Positions 1 through 11,461 of a stretch of DNA of 64,000 nt are shown here, piece after piece; the first letter of the stretch is position 1; each line of letters starts with the position of its first letter. A model generated the notes under the pieces. That model was not told the DNA's origin and ran no database searches. It worked only from the letters and a program-made list of their open reading frames with translations. The DNA is taken from contig JAFARC010000066.1 in NCBI GenBank assembly GCA_019245755.1, positions 245,090 to 309,089 of the forward strand. Direction: 5' to 3'. The position numbers and the translations under genes were made by a program. Source of the DNA: Mycobacteriaceae bacterium (GTDB taxonomy: Bacteria > Actinomycetota > Actinomycetes > Mycobacteriales > Mycobacteriaceae).

Positions 1-214
1 TGGCGGCCACGTGCAAAGAAAGTTGCATCATGCAACTTATCGGGCGATTCAACTCACCCCGCCCACCTCCCGCCGTCGCCGGAGCCTAGCTGTAGCGACA
101 GCGCGAACGCCGTTTCCCCACCGCCGGGACGGGTTATCCCCCGGAGAGCCCGTCGGAGCTACGCGGCCAAACCGTTGACCGTGATGAGCGTGCAACCCCG
201 CGAAAGGAGCCGTC

Positions 215-1054
215 ATGTCGTTTCCCGACCAGCACCAGCAGCCCCCCGGCGTTGAGGCCGAGATGTCGCCGACACCCGACAGCGGCGAGTACACCTATCG
301 CGGCAGTGGCCGGTTGACCGGCAAGAAGGCGGTGGTCACCGGCGCTGACAGCGGCATCGGGCGTGCGGTCGCGATTGCCTTCGCCCGGGAGGGTGCCGAT
401 GTGCTGATCGCCTACCTCGACGAGCACGAGGACGCCAAGGCCGTCGCGCGGCTCGTCGAGGACGCAGGCCGCAAAGCGGTGCTGATGTCCGGTGACCTTT
501 CGGATGCCGATCATTGCCGCGCGGTTGTCCAACGGGCGCTCGATGAGTTCGACCGCATCGATGTGCTGGTGAGCAACGCCGCGTTCCAGATGAACCACCA
601 GAGTTTGGATGAGATCAGCGACGAGGAATGGGACTACACGTTCCGGCTGAACATCGGCGCCTACTTCCGCCTCGCCAAGGCCGCTGTGCCGCATATGCGT
701 CCGGGGTCGTCGATCATCGCGACGTCGTCGATTAACTCCGACATGCCCTCACCGCAACTCGCGCCGTACGCGGCGACGAAGGCCGCGATCGCCAATTTCT
801 CCGCCAGCCTCGCCGAGCTTCTCGGGCCGAAGGGAATACGGGTGAACAGTGTGGCACCCGGGCCGATTTGGACTCCGCTGATCCCGTCGACGATGCCGTC
901 GGAGAAGGTCACCAACTTCGGCAGCAACACCCCGCTGGGGCGGGCCGGACAACCGGCGGAACTCGCCCCGATCTATGTGTTGCTGGCATCCGATGAAGCC
1001 AGCTATGTCTCCGGGGCCCGGGTGCCAGTCACCGGCGGCCGCCCGATCCTGTGA
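215..1054 (+). CDS. SDR family NAD(P)-dependent oxidoreductase
   Basis: A 279-residue classical short-chain dehydrogenase with an extended N-terminus of about 30 residues, as in the YhxC/YghA-like group of glucose/ribitol-type dehydrogenases. The cofactor loop TGADSGIG lies near residue 42, the structural NAA motif (SNAAFQ) near residue 125, and the catalytic Tyr-Lys pair is in YAATKAA near residue 187, preceded by a Ser-rich strand (ATSSINS) that supplies the catalytic Ser. The start is supported by an AAAGGAG ribosome site 5 bases upstream of the ATG. It converges on the ABC permease gene with a 9-base gap. The substrate cannot be deduced; stress or sugar-alcohol oxidoreduction is typical of the subgroup. 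Confidence 0.85.
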   Translation: MSFPDQHQQPPGVEAEMSPTPDSGEYTYRGSGRLTGKKAVVTGADSGIGRAVAIAFAREGADVLIAYLDEHEDAKAVARLVEDAGRKAVLMSGDLSDADHCRAVVQRALDEFDRIDVLVSNAAFQMNHQSLDEISDEEWDYTFRLNIGAYFRLAKAAVPHMRPGSSIIATSSINSDMPSPQLAPYAATKAAIANFSASLAELLGPKGIRVNSVAPGPIWTPLIPSTMPSEKVTNFGSNTPLGRAGQPAELAPIYVLLASDEASYVSGARVPVTGGRPIL

Positions 1055-1063
1055 CTCACCGCG

Positions 1064-1912
1064 TCAGTCCGCTGTGCGCCGGGCGTAGGCCCGCAATGCT
1101 ACGGGCGCGAAGACGGCCGTCAGCAGCAGCGACCAGATGATCGTCGCCAGCACGGGGTGGTGCAGCGGCAGCTGGGCGCTCGGCGGCGCCGCCGGCCCGT
1201 TGCCCCACAATTCCCGCATCGCCTGAGCCAGCGACGACACCGGGTTCCACTCCGCGATTACCCGCAGCCAGTGCTGCATAGGCTCGGTCGGCGCAAAGGT
1301 GTTGGCCAGGAAAGTGATCGGGAACAGCACCGTGAACATCACGCCGTTGACCGCCTCGACGGTCCGCATCAGGGAGCCGACCAGGATGCCGAACCAAATG
1401 ATCCCGAAGCCGAAGACCAGCACCAGCGCGAACGCCAGCATGGCTTCGGCGATGCTGCCGCGGATGCGCCAACCGATGGCAAGCCCGGTCAGCGCCATCA
1501 CGACGATACCGATCGACGAGTGCATCAGGCTCGCGACGCTGCGCCCGATCAGCACCGACGACCGCGCGATCGGCAGTGCCCGGAACCGGTCGATGATTCC
1601 CTTTTCGAGATCGGACGTGATACCGGATGCGACGACGAACGCCGAGAAGACGATGGTCTGCGCCTGAATGCCGGGCAGCAGGAACTCCCGATACGAGGCG
1701 CCCCCGGTGTTGGTGATTGACGCGCCGAACACGAAGGCGAACAACAGCACGAACATGATGGGCTGTGCGGTCACGTCGCTCAGCATCTCGGGCATGCGCT
1801 TCGTGTGGATCATGTTGCGCTTGACCATGATCCAGGACTGCTGTGCGATGTTGGTCGGGCGGGTCCGCGGCCGCCTGGCGTGCGTCGGCGGCCTCTGGGC
1901 GACGGTCGTCAT
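1064..1912 (-). CDS. DrrB-like ABC-2 type transporter permease
   Basis: A 282-residue integral membrane protein of the ABC-2/DrrB family. It has a basic cytoplasmic N-terminus (about 50 residues) followed by about six hydrophobic segments, and an ABC-2 signature region (LEKGIIDRFRALPI) between them that couples to the ATPase. The start is taken as the ATG whose last bases overlap the stop of the upstream ATPase gene (ATGA), which implies translational coupling. A GTG 33 bases upstream is also in frame but less likely. Together with the ATPase it should form an exporter for a lipid or hydrophobic metabolite. Its position after a fatty-acyl-AMP ligase gene points to a lipid product, which is inference. 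Confidence 0.85.
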   Translation of the reverse strand: MTTVAQRPPTHARRPRTRPTNIAQQSWIMVKRNMIHTKRMPEMLSDVTAQPIMFVLLFAFVFGASITNTGGASYREFLLPGIQAQTIVFSAFVVASGITSDLEKGIIDRFRALPIARSSVLIGRSVASLMHSSIGIVVMALTGLAIGWRIRGSIAEAMLAFALVLVFGFGIIWFGILVGSLMRTVEAVNGVMFTVLFPITFLANTFAPTEPMQHWLRVIAEWNPVSSLAQAMRELWGNGPAAPPSAQLPLHHPVLATIIWSLLLTAVFAPVALRAYARRTAD

Positions 1913-2892
1913 GCGCTCGCCTCCTGGTCTGGTCGCGCCGGCCACTTTTCGCCGGTGCGATGGCCGGTCAGCGACAGGAACACGTCGTCCAGGCTGGGCC
2001 GGGACAGGCCGATGTCATCGACGTCGATGTTGCTGTCCAGAAGCCAGCCGGCAAGCCTGGTCATGTCCGGCAGCCCGTCGGCGGCAGCGGTGAGCTGACG
2101 CGTTGCGGCGTCCACGAAAACCTCGGCTCCGGCCTTGGCCAGCAGCGCTTTCACCGCGGGCAGGTCGTTGGCCGAAGACACGGTCACGACCAACCTCGCG
2201 TTGCCCGCCTGCCGCTTGAGCTGCAACGGCGTCCCCTCGGCGATGATGCGTCCCCGGTCCATCACGATGATGTTGTCGGCCAGCTGGTCGGCCTCCTCGA
2301 GGTACTGCGTTGTCAGCAGCAAGGTGGTGCCGTCCCGGACGAGGCCGCGCAGCACTTCCCACAGGTCGGTGCGGCTGCGCGGATCCAGTCCGGTGGTGGG
2401 TTCGTCGAGAAACAGCACGGGTGGGCCGGCCAGCAGACTGACTGCCAGGTCCAGTCGGCGGCGCATCCCGCCCGAATACGACTTGACCGGGCGATCGGCG
2501 GCGTCGGCGATCGCGAACTGGTCGAGCAGCTGTGCGCCCAGCCGATCGAGTTCATTGCGTCTGATCCCGTAGAGTCCGCCGATCATCCGGATGTTCTCCC
2601 GGCCGGTGAGCATCTCGTCAACGGTCGCGACCTGTCCGGTCAGGCCCACGTTTCGCCGCACCATGTCCGCCTCCCTGCGGACGTCGTACCCGGCGACGCG
2701 CGCGGTTCCGCTGGTCGGCTCGGTCAGCGTCGCCATGATCCGCACGGTGGTGGTTTTGCCCGCCCCGTTCGGCCCGAGCAGCCCCAGCACGGTGCCCTCG
2801 GCCACGGTAAAGCTCACCCCGTCGACGGCGACGTTGTCACCGAATTTCTTGACCAGGTCGAGCGCTTCGATGGCCGGGCGAGAACCAGGCAT
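1909..2892 (-). CDS. DrrA-like ABC transporter ATP-binding protein
   Basis: A 327-residue ABC ATPase of the daunorubicin-resistance DrrA family. Walker A is GPNGAGKTTT, the ABC signature is SYSGGMRRRLDLA, Walker B is VLFLDEPTTGLD, and a switch His is replaced by TTQY in this family. The C-terminal 100 residues are the DrrA-type accessory domain ending in a conserved SLDDVFLSLTG. The start is the ATG that gives MPGSRPAIEAL; an in-frame GTG 33 bases upstream is an alternative. It follows the FAAL gene by about 60 bases on the same strand and overlaps the permease gene by 4 bases, so the three are probably one operon. In mycobacteria DrrABC exports complex lipids made with FadD-type ligases. Confidence 0.88.
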   Translation of the reverse strand: MPGSRPAIEALDLVKKFGDNVAVDGVSFTVAEGTVLGLLGPNGAGKTTTVRIMATLTEPTSGTARVAGYDVRREADMVRRNVGLTGQVATVDEMLTGRENIRMIGGLYGIRRNELDRLGAQLLDQFAIADAADRPVKSYSGGMRRRLDLAVSLLAGPPVLFLDEPTTGLDPRSRTDLWEVLRGLVRDGTTLLLTTQYLEEADQLADNIIVMDRGRIIAEGTPLQLKRQAGNARLVVTVSSANDLPAVKALLAKAGAEVFVDAATRQLTAAADGLPDMTRLAGWLLDSNIDVDDIGLSRPSLDDVFLSLTGHRTGEKWPARPDQEASA

Positions 2893-2952
2893 GACGTCGA
2901 CGGTATCGGCGGACACCGACACCACGCCAACCGTTTGTGACCGGTGCGAGGA

Positions 2953-4587
2953 CTAGCTGACCAACGACACCGAATTCGCGCGGCGCAGCTTCCCCGACGG
3001 CGTCTTGGGAATGGTGCCGGGCCCCAGCACCACGACGTTGCGTGGCCGCACGTCGACCTCGGCGACGACCTCGTGGGCAACCTGGTGCTCGATGCGCCGC
3101 ACCTCGGCCGAATCCTGCCAGTTGTTGGACTCCACCGCGACGGCGAAGGACTCCCGCGAATGCCCGGCGTCCAGCCGCACCGCCACGGCGCAGCCCGGGC
3201 GCACGCCGCCCACCCGGCTGGCGGCGCGCTCGATGTCGGTGGGATAGATGTTGCGGCCCGCCATGATGATGACGTCCTTGACCCGGCCGCAGACCACGAT
3301 GTGACCGTTCTCCATCTGGTAGCCCAGGTCGCCGGTGTCGTACCAGCCGTGCTCGTCCTGCGCGGGTACGAAGCCGGCCATTGTGATGTAACCGGGGGTC
3401 AGTGGCTCGCCGCGCAACTCGATCACGCCCACACCGCGCGGCGGCAGCACGTTGCCGTCGTCGTCGACGACGCGGGCCTCGATGCCCTCCAGCAGCGGAC
3501 CCAGCGACGCCAGCCGGCGGGTGTTGCCCTTCGTGGCGGGCACCGCGCGGCGCAGTGCGGCGAGCAGGTCGGCGTCGACCTCGTCGACGACGAGTCCGGC
3601 GCCGCACTCTGAGAACGACACCGCCAACGTGGTCTCGGCCATCCCGTAGGCCGGCAGGATCGCCTCGGGCCGCAGCCCGAACGGCTTGCCGGCGTCGATG
3701 AGGTCCTCCACGTCGGCAGGTTCGACCGGCTCGGCGCCCGACAGCGCGAACCGCAGCGTCGACAGGTCGAACTGCCCGGGTTTGGCCTGTTTGCGCAGCC
3801 GCTTGGCGAACAGCGCGTAGGCGAAGTTCGGCGCCGCGGTCATGGTGCCCTGGTATTTGTCGATGAGCTTGGCCCACAGCAACGTGTCACGCAAAAAATC
3901 CATCGGGGTGACCTTGACCAGTTCGGCGCCGAAGTACATCGGAACGGTCAGGAAGCCGATCATGCCCATATCGTGAAACAGCGGCAGCCAGCTGACCATG
4001 ACGTCGTTGTCGACGTCGTAGCGGGCGCCGATGAACATCGCCTCGGCGTTGGAGTACAGGTTGCGATGGGTGATCTGAACCGCCTTGGGCGAACCCGTTG
4101 ACCCCGAGGTCAGCTGCATCAGCGCCAGATCGTCCTCGTCGGTGTCGACCGGATCGATGGGGTCGGCGGCCAGCAGCTCCGGCACCGTCACAACCCTGAC
4201 TCCGCGCTCGGCAAGCACCGGGATCGCCACCATGAACGGATCGGAGACGATGACCACCCGGGCCTCGATCATGTCGATGACCGTGGTGGTGTCCGTGGCC
4301 CAGCTCTGCAAATCGGTGCGCGGCGTGGGCTGGTGCAGCATCGTCAGGCTGGCGCCGCGCACCCACACACCCTGCGCGGTCGGGGCGATCTCCACCGGGG
4401 CACCGGCCAGCACACCGACCGCGTCGCCGCGACCGACACCGGCCCTGGCCAGCCCACCGGCGATCCGGCGCGCCTTCTGATGCACCTCGCCCCAGGTGTG
4501 CCGCACCGGCTCGTAGGGCTCGCCGGTAACCATCCCCGTGGTGGCTGTCAGGGCGTTGCGGAACATCTTCTCGGTGAATCGACTCAC
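2953..4587 (-). CDS. pks16: Pks16-like fatty-acyl-AMP ligase (FadD/FAAL family)
   Basis: A 544-residue adenylate-forming enzyme, the same length as M. tuberculosis Rv1013 (Pks16) and in the same position next to ispE. The AMP-binding P-loop is [10 protein letters not shown], the A5 motif AYGMAETT, A7 YDTGDLG, and the C-terminal catalytic Lys motif [10 protein letters not shown]. It should activate a fatty acid as acyl-adenylate. Whether it passes the acyl group to CoA or to an acyl carrier domain cannot be decided by eye, although the name Pks16 is historical and no polyketide synthase domain is present. The GTG start has a perfect AGGAGG 5 bases upstream. It is the first gene of a probable operon with the DrrAB-like exporter. 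Confidence 0.85.
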   Translation of the reverse strand: MSRFTEKMFRNALTATTGMVTGEPYEPVRHTWGEVHQKARRIAGGLARAGVGRGDAVGVLAGAPVEIAPTAQGVWVRGASLTMLHQPTPRTDLQSWATDTTTVIDMIEARVVIVSDPFMVAIPVLAERGVRVVTVPELLAADPIDPVDTDEDDLALMQLTSGSTGSPKAVQITHRNLYSNAEAMFIGARYDVDNDVMVSWLPLFHDMGMIGFLTVPMYFGAELVKVTPMDFLRDTLLWAKLIDKYQGTMTAAPNFAYALFAKRLRKQAKPGQFDLSTLRFALSGAEPVEPADVEDLIDAGKPFGLRPEAILPAYGMAETTLAVSFSECGAGLVVDEVDADLLAALRRAVPATKGNTRRLASLGPLLEGIEARVVDDDGNVLPPRGVGVIELRGEPLTPGYITMAGFVPAQDEHGWYDTGDLGYQMENGHIVVCGRVKDVIIMAGRNIYPTDIERAASRVGGVRPGCAVAVRLDAGHSRESFAVAVESNNWQDSAEVRRIEHQVAHEVVAEVDVRPRNVVVLGPGTIPKTPSGKLRRANSVSLVS

Positions 4588-4923
4588 GACAACCTCCTGG
4601 GTGTCCGGAGCCGCGCCTGCAGCGACGTTACCCGCAGCACAAACGCCCCGAATCTGATGTTCCGCCTGCTAGAAGGTGCTTTACAGGAGGCGCGCGCGCA
4701 CAATTGGGCACCGGTTGTATTGCGAATCGGTGTTGACCCGGGCAACTTCGCGCGGCGTGCCCACACGCAGGCTCCAGTGGTGTCTTTGCGGTACGACTGT
4801 CGCCCACCACTTGTTCGGGTGGGCGACAACGGGTGCATGATCTGACCGCTGGTGGACACCGCGAGTGATCTTAAACTCCTCTTAGGAAGGGCACAAATCT
4901 AGCCCGTTTTTTTGAGGCGTGGG
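4588..4923. other. intergenic region between FAAL gene and ispE
   Basis: This 336-base stretch holds no convincing gene. It carries the promoter region of the FAAL operon on the minus strand and a strong hairpin at 4798-4828 downstream of ispE. M. tuberculosis has a small hypothetical gene (Rv1012) in the corresponding gap, but I see no open frame here with mycobacterial codon character. Confidence 0.6.
4798..4828 (-). terminator. hairpin downstream of ispE, probable terminator
   Basis: A perfect 11-bp inverted repeat (TGTCGCCCACC / GGTGGGCGACA) with a 9-base loop starts about 95 bases after the ispE stop on the minus strand. There is no U-tract, which is common for mycobacterial terminators. 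It could equally be a regulatory stem in the leader of the FAAL operon, because transcription toward 4587 passes through it. Confidence 0.5.
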
Positions 4924-5877
4924 TCACACCCCGGTCGTGGGCGCGGGCACTACTCGGGCGCCCTGGACCGGGCCACTGGCTACCCGAACGGTACGGCAGA
5001 CGCCCGCGCCGGCCAGCTGCGTGCCGACATCGACCGCGGACGCGGCTGTCGTGCACAGGAACGCGCAGGTGGGCCCCGAACCGGAGACGATCCCGGCCAG
5101 TCCCCCGGCCTCGGTTCCGGCGCGCAGGGTACGGCGCAGCGCCGGGTCCAGGCTCACCGCAGCCGCCTGCAGCTCGTTGCCCAGTAGCGGGGCCAGCTCG
5201 GCAGGATCCCCGGCGGCCAGCGCTGCCAGCAGCGGCTCGGGCTCGGGCAGTCTGGGGGGGTCGCCGGTGTCGCGCAACCGGTCCATCTCGGCGAACACCG
5301 CGCCCGTGGACAACCCGCCCTCGCCGAACGCCAGCACCCAGTGGAAGGTGTTTCGGGCGAGCACCGTGGCCAGCTCCTCGCCCCGCCCGCTGCCCAGCGC
5401 GGTGCCGCCGTGCAGCGCGAACGGCACGTCGCTGCCCAGCCGGGCGGCGAGCGCATGCAGGTCCCTGCGGGGCACCCCGAGCTCCCATAGGTTGTTCATC
5501 GCGACCAGCACCGCGGCGGCGTCCGCGCTGCCACCCGCCATGCCGCCGGCCACCGGAATCGACTTCTCGATCGTGATCGCGACGTCCGGAGCGCGGCCCA
5601 CGTGGTCGGCCATCAGTTCCGCAGCCTGCCAGGCCAAGTTGCGCTCGTCGGCGGGCAGGATGTCGGCGCCCTCACCGGCCACCTGCAGCGACAGGACGTC
5701 GGAGTTGCGCACGGTGACCTCGTCGAGCAGCGAGACGGCGTGGAAGATGGTGGTGAGCTCGTGGTAGCCGTCGTCGCGGCGATCCCCGACCGCGAGATAG
5801 AGGTTGACCTTCCCCGGCACCCGCACCGTCACCGAACCGGTAGCCACCCATTCGGGAGCGGTGCTGCCGTCGGACAC
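4924..5877 (-). CDS. ispE: 4-diphosphocytidyl-2-C-methyl-D-erythritol kinase
   Basis: IspE phosphorylates CDP-methylerythritol with ATP, the fourth step of the MEP pathway to isoprenoids, in the cytoplasm. The 317-residue protein is a GHMP kinase: the N-terminal substrate region is [21 protein letters not shown], the ATP-binding glycine-rich motif is [15 protein letters not shown], and the third GHMP motif near the C-terminus is [13 protein letters not shown]. The GTG start at 5877 adds about 10 residues relative to the M. tuberculosis protein; an in-frame GTG at 5847 (VATGSVTV) matches that start better. In M. tuberculosis ispE follows ksgA directly, but here a kinase gene on the opposite strand separates them. 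Confidence 0.93.
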   Translation of the reverse strand: MSDGSTAPEWVATGSVTVRVPGKVNLYLAVGDRRDDGYHELTTIFHAVSLLDEVTVRNSDVLSLQVAGEGADILPADERNLAWQAAELMADHVGRAPDVAITIEKSIPVAGGMAGGSADAAAVLVAMNNLWELGVPRRDLHALAARLGSDVPFALHGGTALGSGRGEELATVLARNTFHWVLAFGEGGLSTGAVFAEMDRLRDTGDPPRLPEPEPLLAALAAGDPAELAPLLGNELQAAAVSLDPALRRTLRAGTEAGGLAGIVSGSGPTCAFLCTTAASAVDVGTQLAGAGVCRTVRVASGPVQGARVVPAPTTGV

Positions 5878-5906
5878 GGCAAGAGACTATCGTCCGGCGC
5901 AACAAA

Positions 5907-5927
5907 CCACTGCAAGAAATGCAGTGG
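5907..5927. repeat. inverted repeat between ispE and the Ser/Thr kinase
   Basis: CCACTGCA and TGCAGTGG form a perfect 8-bp inverted repeat around AGAAA in the divergent promoter region, 30 bases upstream of ispE. It could be an operator or a leader hairpin; nothing in the sequence decides between them. Confidence 0.4.
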
Positions 5928-6061
5928 CGAGATGGACCCCTCGGCCACCTCGCCACCTTGGTGACAGATACCCGGCGCCGGTCGCGCTCAAACCACCGGG
6001 TCGCGTACTGGCATGTGTAGCCCCAGACAGGGTCGCTCGACCAGGCTCCTAGGCTGAGAAT

Positions 6062-6862
6062 GTGCTGCCACCAGGCCGGGCCTTCGAGAACTGCGTCATC
6101 GACGGGGTCCTGGGCCGTGGCGGCTCTGCCACCGTGTACCGGGCGCACGACGCGGCCGACCCGCACCATCTCGTCGCGCTGAAGATCCTTGACGACCAGC
6201 ACCGCCTGCCCGCCGAATTGACGCGACTGCAAAGAGAATTCGATGTCGCCAGCCGGATAGATCATCCCCATGTCATATCGGTCGAGCGGCACGGGGACGG
6301 CTGGCTGACGATGCAGTTGGTCGACGGGGGCAATGTGACCGGCCTGCACACCTTCGCCCTGCGCCTGGCGGCGCTACGGCAGATCGCAGACGCGCTCGAC
6401 CACGTTCACTACTGCGGCATCGTGCATTGCGACGTCAAGCCGACCAACATCCTTGTTGCCAAGGACTTCTGCCGCGACGGCGCGGTGCTGATCGACTTCG
6501 GTGTCGCGCGCGCCGTCGCCGAGGACGTCCATCTGAAGAGGCCGTTGCAAATTCAAGCGTCACTGCCCTACTTGGCGCCCGAACTGCTGCGCGGCCAGAT
6601 GCCCACCGCGGTAACCGACGAATACGCGCTCGCCTGCACCACAGTTGAAATGCTCACCGGCTCACCGCCATTCGTGGCCGGCACATCAATGGGAATCGTC
6701 GACGCACAGCTATATGAGCCGCCGCCACGCGTCTCCCAGTCCGTTGCCGATGTGCCGCGTGCCTTCGATTCGATCCTGCAGCGGGCGATGGCCAAGGACC
6801 GCGAGGAACGTTACCAGAGCTGCACCGAGTTCATCGACATGGTCTTGAAGGTGATGCGATGA
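6062..6862 (+). CDS. orphan soluble serine/threonine protein kinase, non-RD type
   Basis: A 266-residue protein that is essentially only a Hanks-type kinase domain. The glycine loop is LGRGGSATVY (residues 17-26), the ATP Lys is in VALKIL (K41), the catalytic loop is HCDVKPTN, the Mg loop is IDFGVAR and the APE motif is LPYLAPEL, so all catalytic residues are present. The Arg that normally precedes the catalytic Asp (HRD) is Cys, making it a non-RD kinase that may not need activation-loop phosphorylation. No transmembrane segment, PASTA or other sensor domain is visible, unlike most mycobacterial Pkn proteins. The GTG start lacks a strong ribosome site. It lies on the opposite strand inside the ksgA-ispE gene pair that is adjacent in M. 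tuberculosis. Confidence 0.85.
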   Translation: MLPPGRAFENCVIDGVLGRGGSATVYRAHDAADPHHLVALKILDDQHRLPAELTRLQREFDVASRIDHPHVISVERHGDGWLTMQLVDGGNVTGLHTFALRLAALRQIADALDHVHYCGIVHCDVKPTNILVAKDFCRDGAVLIDFGVARAVAEDVHLKRPLQIQASLPYLAPELLRGQMPTAVTDEYALACTTVEMLTGSPPFVAGTSMGIVDAQLYEPPPRVSQSVADVPRAFDSILQRAMAKDREERYQSCTEFIDMVLKVMR

Positions 6863-6899
6863 CATGCGTCGCGCGGAAAGCCTTGCAGGGCGCTCAAAA

Positions 6900-8986
<2,087 letters not shown>

Positions 8987-9026
8987 TCACAAGACGGTAA
9001 CGAACAGGCCTACTTAAGGCAAATCT

Positions 9027-9893
9027 TCAGCGGGGTTGTATCAGGTTTGACCTTGATAACCCGTACACGCGGGCCGCGGTGGCGGTCAGGTCGCAAGCCA
9101 GGTCCTCGGCGGAGCGTCCGGTGGCATCTGCCAGCGCCCGCACCGTGTAGGGCAGACAGTACGGCTCGTTCGGTGCTCCCCGGTACGGGTGTGGAGTCAG
9201 AAACGGCGCGTCGGTCTCCACCATCAGCTGCCCTGGCGGGATCAGCCTGGCGGCCTCCCGCAGCTCGGCGGCATTCTTGAAACTGACCGTGCCCGCCAGG
9301 CTCAACACCCAGCCGGCGTCCACGCATGTCCTGGCCATCGCCGGCCCCGAGGAGAAGCAGTGGAAGATCACGGTGTCCGGGGCGCCTTCGGCCCGCAACA
9401 CGTCGAGCACGCCGGCGTCGGCGTCGCGGTTGTGAATCATCAGCGGTTTGCCGGTGCGCTTGGCCAGATCAATGTGCCAGGCGAACGCCGCCCGCTGCGC
9501 TGCCGGCTCGGCGCAGCCTTCCAGGCGTCCCGGCCAATACCAGTCGAGCCCGGTCTCCCCGATCGCCACCACCCGCGGTTGGGCGGCCAGTGCCTCGATC
9601 TCGGCGCATGCCGGCGCGTCGAGGCTGTCGGCGCGGGTCGGATGCAGCCCGACCGCGGCGTAGACCCGGGGATCCCAGCCGGCGGCCCGCGTGACCCACC
9701 GGGCCGACGCCAGGTCATCGGCGATTGTCACCACCGCTCGGACGCCCACAGCCGCCGCGCGCTCGACGATCTCACGCACCCCGTCGGAGTCATGGGCACC
9801 GCAGGCGTCCAGATGAGTATGCGCGTCGACGAGCGGCGCCAGCGGTTCGGGTGGCGGCGGCGCCGGGCGGGCGGTCGAGGGGCTCACAGCCAC
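9027..9893 (-). CDS. tatD: TatD family metal-dependent hydrolase
   Basis: A TatD-type DNase/hydrolase of the metallo-dependent amidohydrolase fold. The metal site begins at VDAHTHLDACG, followed by the conserved AIGETGLDWYW, KPLMIHNRDADA, VIFHCFSSG and MVETDAPFLTPHP motifs, which supply the two-metal ligands. With the GTG at 9893 the protein has 288 residues and a Pro-rich 25-residue extension before the domain; a GTG at 9887 is also possible. It is divergent from metG with a gap of 18 bases, so the two promoters overlap. In M. tuberculosis it likewise precedes rpfB and faces the methionyl-tRNA synthetase gene. Substrates of mycobacterial TatD are not established. Confidence 0.9.
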   Translation of the reverse strand: MAVSPSTARPAPPPPEPLAPLVDAHTHLDACGAHDSDGVREIVERAAAVGVRAVVTIADDLASARWVTRAAGWDPRVYAAVGLHPTRADSLDAPACAEIEALAAQPRVVAIGETGLDWYWPGRLEGCAEPAAQRAAFAWHIDLAKRTGKPLMIHNRDADAGVLDVLRAEGAPDTVIFHCFSSGPAMARTCVDAGWVLSLAGTVSFKNAAELREAARLIPPGQLMVETDAPFLTPHPYRGAPNEPYCLPYTVRALADATGRSAEDLACDLTATAARVYGLSRSNLIQPR

Positions 9894-9911
9894 ACCATAA
9901 GGTGAAAACAA

Positions 9912-11450
9912 ATGAGGCCTTTTTATGTGACGACGGCGATCGCCTATCCGAACGCGGCGCCGCACGTGGGCCATGCCTATGAGTACATCGCCACCGATGC
10001 CATCGCGCGGTTCAAGCGGCTCGACGGTCTCGACGTGCGCTTCCTCACCGGCACCGACGAACACGGCCTCAAGATGGTGGAAACTGCCGCCGCGCAGGGC
10101 CTGCCGACCGCGCAGTTGGCGCGGCGCTACTCCGATGTGTTCCAGTTGCTGCAGGAAAAGCTGAATATCTCCTTCGACCGATTCATCCGCACTACGGACC
10201 CCGACCACTACGAAGCCTCCAAGGCGATTTGGCGCCGGATGGCCGATGCGGGTGACATCTACCTCGACGCCTATTCCGGGTGGTACTCGGTGCGCGACGA
10301 GCGCTATTTCAGCGAGGACGAGACCAGGGTGGATTGTGACGGCACCCGGGTGGCGTTCGAAACGGGCGCGCCGGTGACCTGGACACAGGAGCAGACGTAC
10401 TTCTTTCGGCTGTCGGCCTACGCCGACCGGCTGCTCGCCCATTACGAGGCGCATCCCGAGTTCATCGGCCCGGATGTGCGGCGCAATGAAGTGATCAGCT
10501 TCGTGTCCGGCGGGCTGCGGGATCTCTCGATCTCGCGTACGTCGTTCGACTGGGGCGTACCGGTGCCCGGCCACGGCGATCACGTCATGTACGTGTGGGT
10601 CGACGCGCTGACGAACTACCTCACCGGCGTGGGCTTTCCCGACACCGAATCGGGGCTGTTCCGCCGATACTGGCCTGCCGATCTGCACATGATTGGCAAG
10701 GACATCATCCGGTTTCACGCCGTGTACTGGCCGGCGTTTCTGATGTCTGCCGACATCGCCTTGCCGCGAAGGGTTTTCGCGCACGGCTTCGTCTACAACC
10801 GTGGCGAGAAGATGAGCAAGTCGGTCGGCAATGTGATCGATCCGGTCGTGCTCGCGGACGGGTTCGGGGTTGACCAGCTGCGGTACTTCCTGCTGCGGGA
10901 GGTGCCGTTCGGGCAGGACGGCAGCTATAGCGAAGACGCGATCGTCGCGCGCATCAACGCGGATCTGGCCAACGAACTGGGCAACCTGGCGCAGCGCTCG
11001 CTGTCGATGGTGGCCAAGAACCTCGACGGCGTGGTCCCCGAGCCGACCGCGCTCAACAACGATGACCGGGAACTCCTCGCCGCGGCGGACGCCCTGCTGG
11101 AGAAGGTGCGGCGCGACTTCGACGCGCCGGCCATGCACCTTGCCCTCGAGTCGATTTGGCTCGTTCTCGGGGCAGCCAACAAGTACTTCTCCGCCCAGCA
11201 GCCGTGGGTGCTGCGCAAGTCCGAAGCGAAGGAAGACCAAGCGCGCTTCCGCACCGTGCTGTACGCGACGCTGGAGGTTGTGCGCATCGCCACGCTGCTG
11301 GCCCAACCGGTCATGCCGGACTCAACGGCCAAGCTGCTCGATCTGCTCGGCCAGCCCGCCGACCAGCGCACGTTCGGCGCGATCGAGAACCGCCTGGCAC
11401 CGGGCACCGTATTGCCGGCTCCGATAGCCGTCTTCCCGCGCTACCAGTGA
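9912..11450 (+). CDS. metG: methionyl-tRNA synthetase
   Basis: Class Ia aminoacyl-tRNA synthetase that charges tRNA-Met, essential for initiation and elongation. The 512-residue protein begins with the Met-specific [14 protein letters not shown] segment, has the HIGH-type signature as HVGH at residues 18-21 and the KMSKS loop as [10 protein letters not shown] near residue 300, followed by the all-alpha anticodon-binding domain. There is no C-terminal tRNA-binding (EMAP-like) domain, as usual for the actinobacterial enzyme (519 residues in M. tuberculosis). The zinc-knuckle cysteines seen in MetG1-type enzymes are not evident. It is divergently transcribed from tatD and ends 11 bases before the convergent DUF1772 gene. 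Confidence 0.96.
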   Translation: MRPFYVTTAIAYPNAAPHVGHAYEYIATDAIARFKRLDGLDVRFLTGTDEHGLKMVETAAAQGLPTAQLARRYSDVFQLLQEKLNISFDRFIRTTDPDHYEASKAIWRRMADAGDIYLDAYSGWYSVRDERYFSEDETRVDCDGTRVAFETGAPVTWTQEQTYFFRLSAYADRLLAHYEAHPEFIGPDVRRNEVISFVSGGLRDLSISRTSFDWGVPVPGHGDHVMYVWVDALTNYLTGVGFPDTESGLFRRYWPADLHMIGKDIIRFHAVYWPAFLMSADIALPRRVFAHGFVYNRGEKMSKSVGNVIDPVVLADGFGVDQLRYFLLREVPFGQDGSYSEDAIVARINADLANELGNLAQRSLSMVAKNLDGVVPEPTALNNDDRELLAAADALLEKVRRDFDAPAMHLALESIWLVLGAANKYFSAQQPWVLRKSEAKEDQARFRTVLYATLEVVRIATLLAQPVMPDSTAKLLDLLGQPADQRTFGAIENRLAPGTVLPAPIAVFPRYQ

Positions 11451-11461
11451 AATCCCGGTCC

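Noticed and set aside
9027..11306. A 759-codon open frame on the minus strand covering metG and tatD
   Set aside because: Only the last 288 codons have TatD motifs. The rest is the exact antisense of metG, an effect of high GC content, with no domain and no ribosome site.
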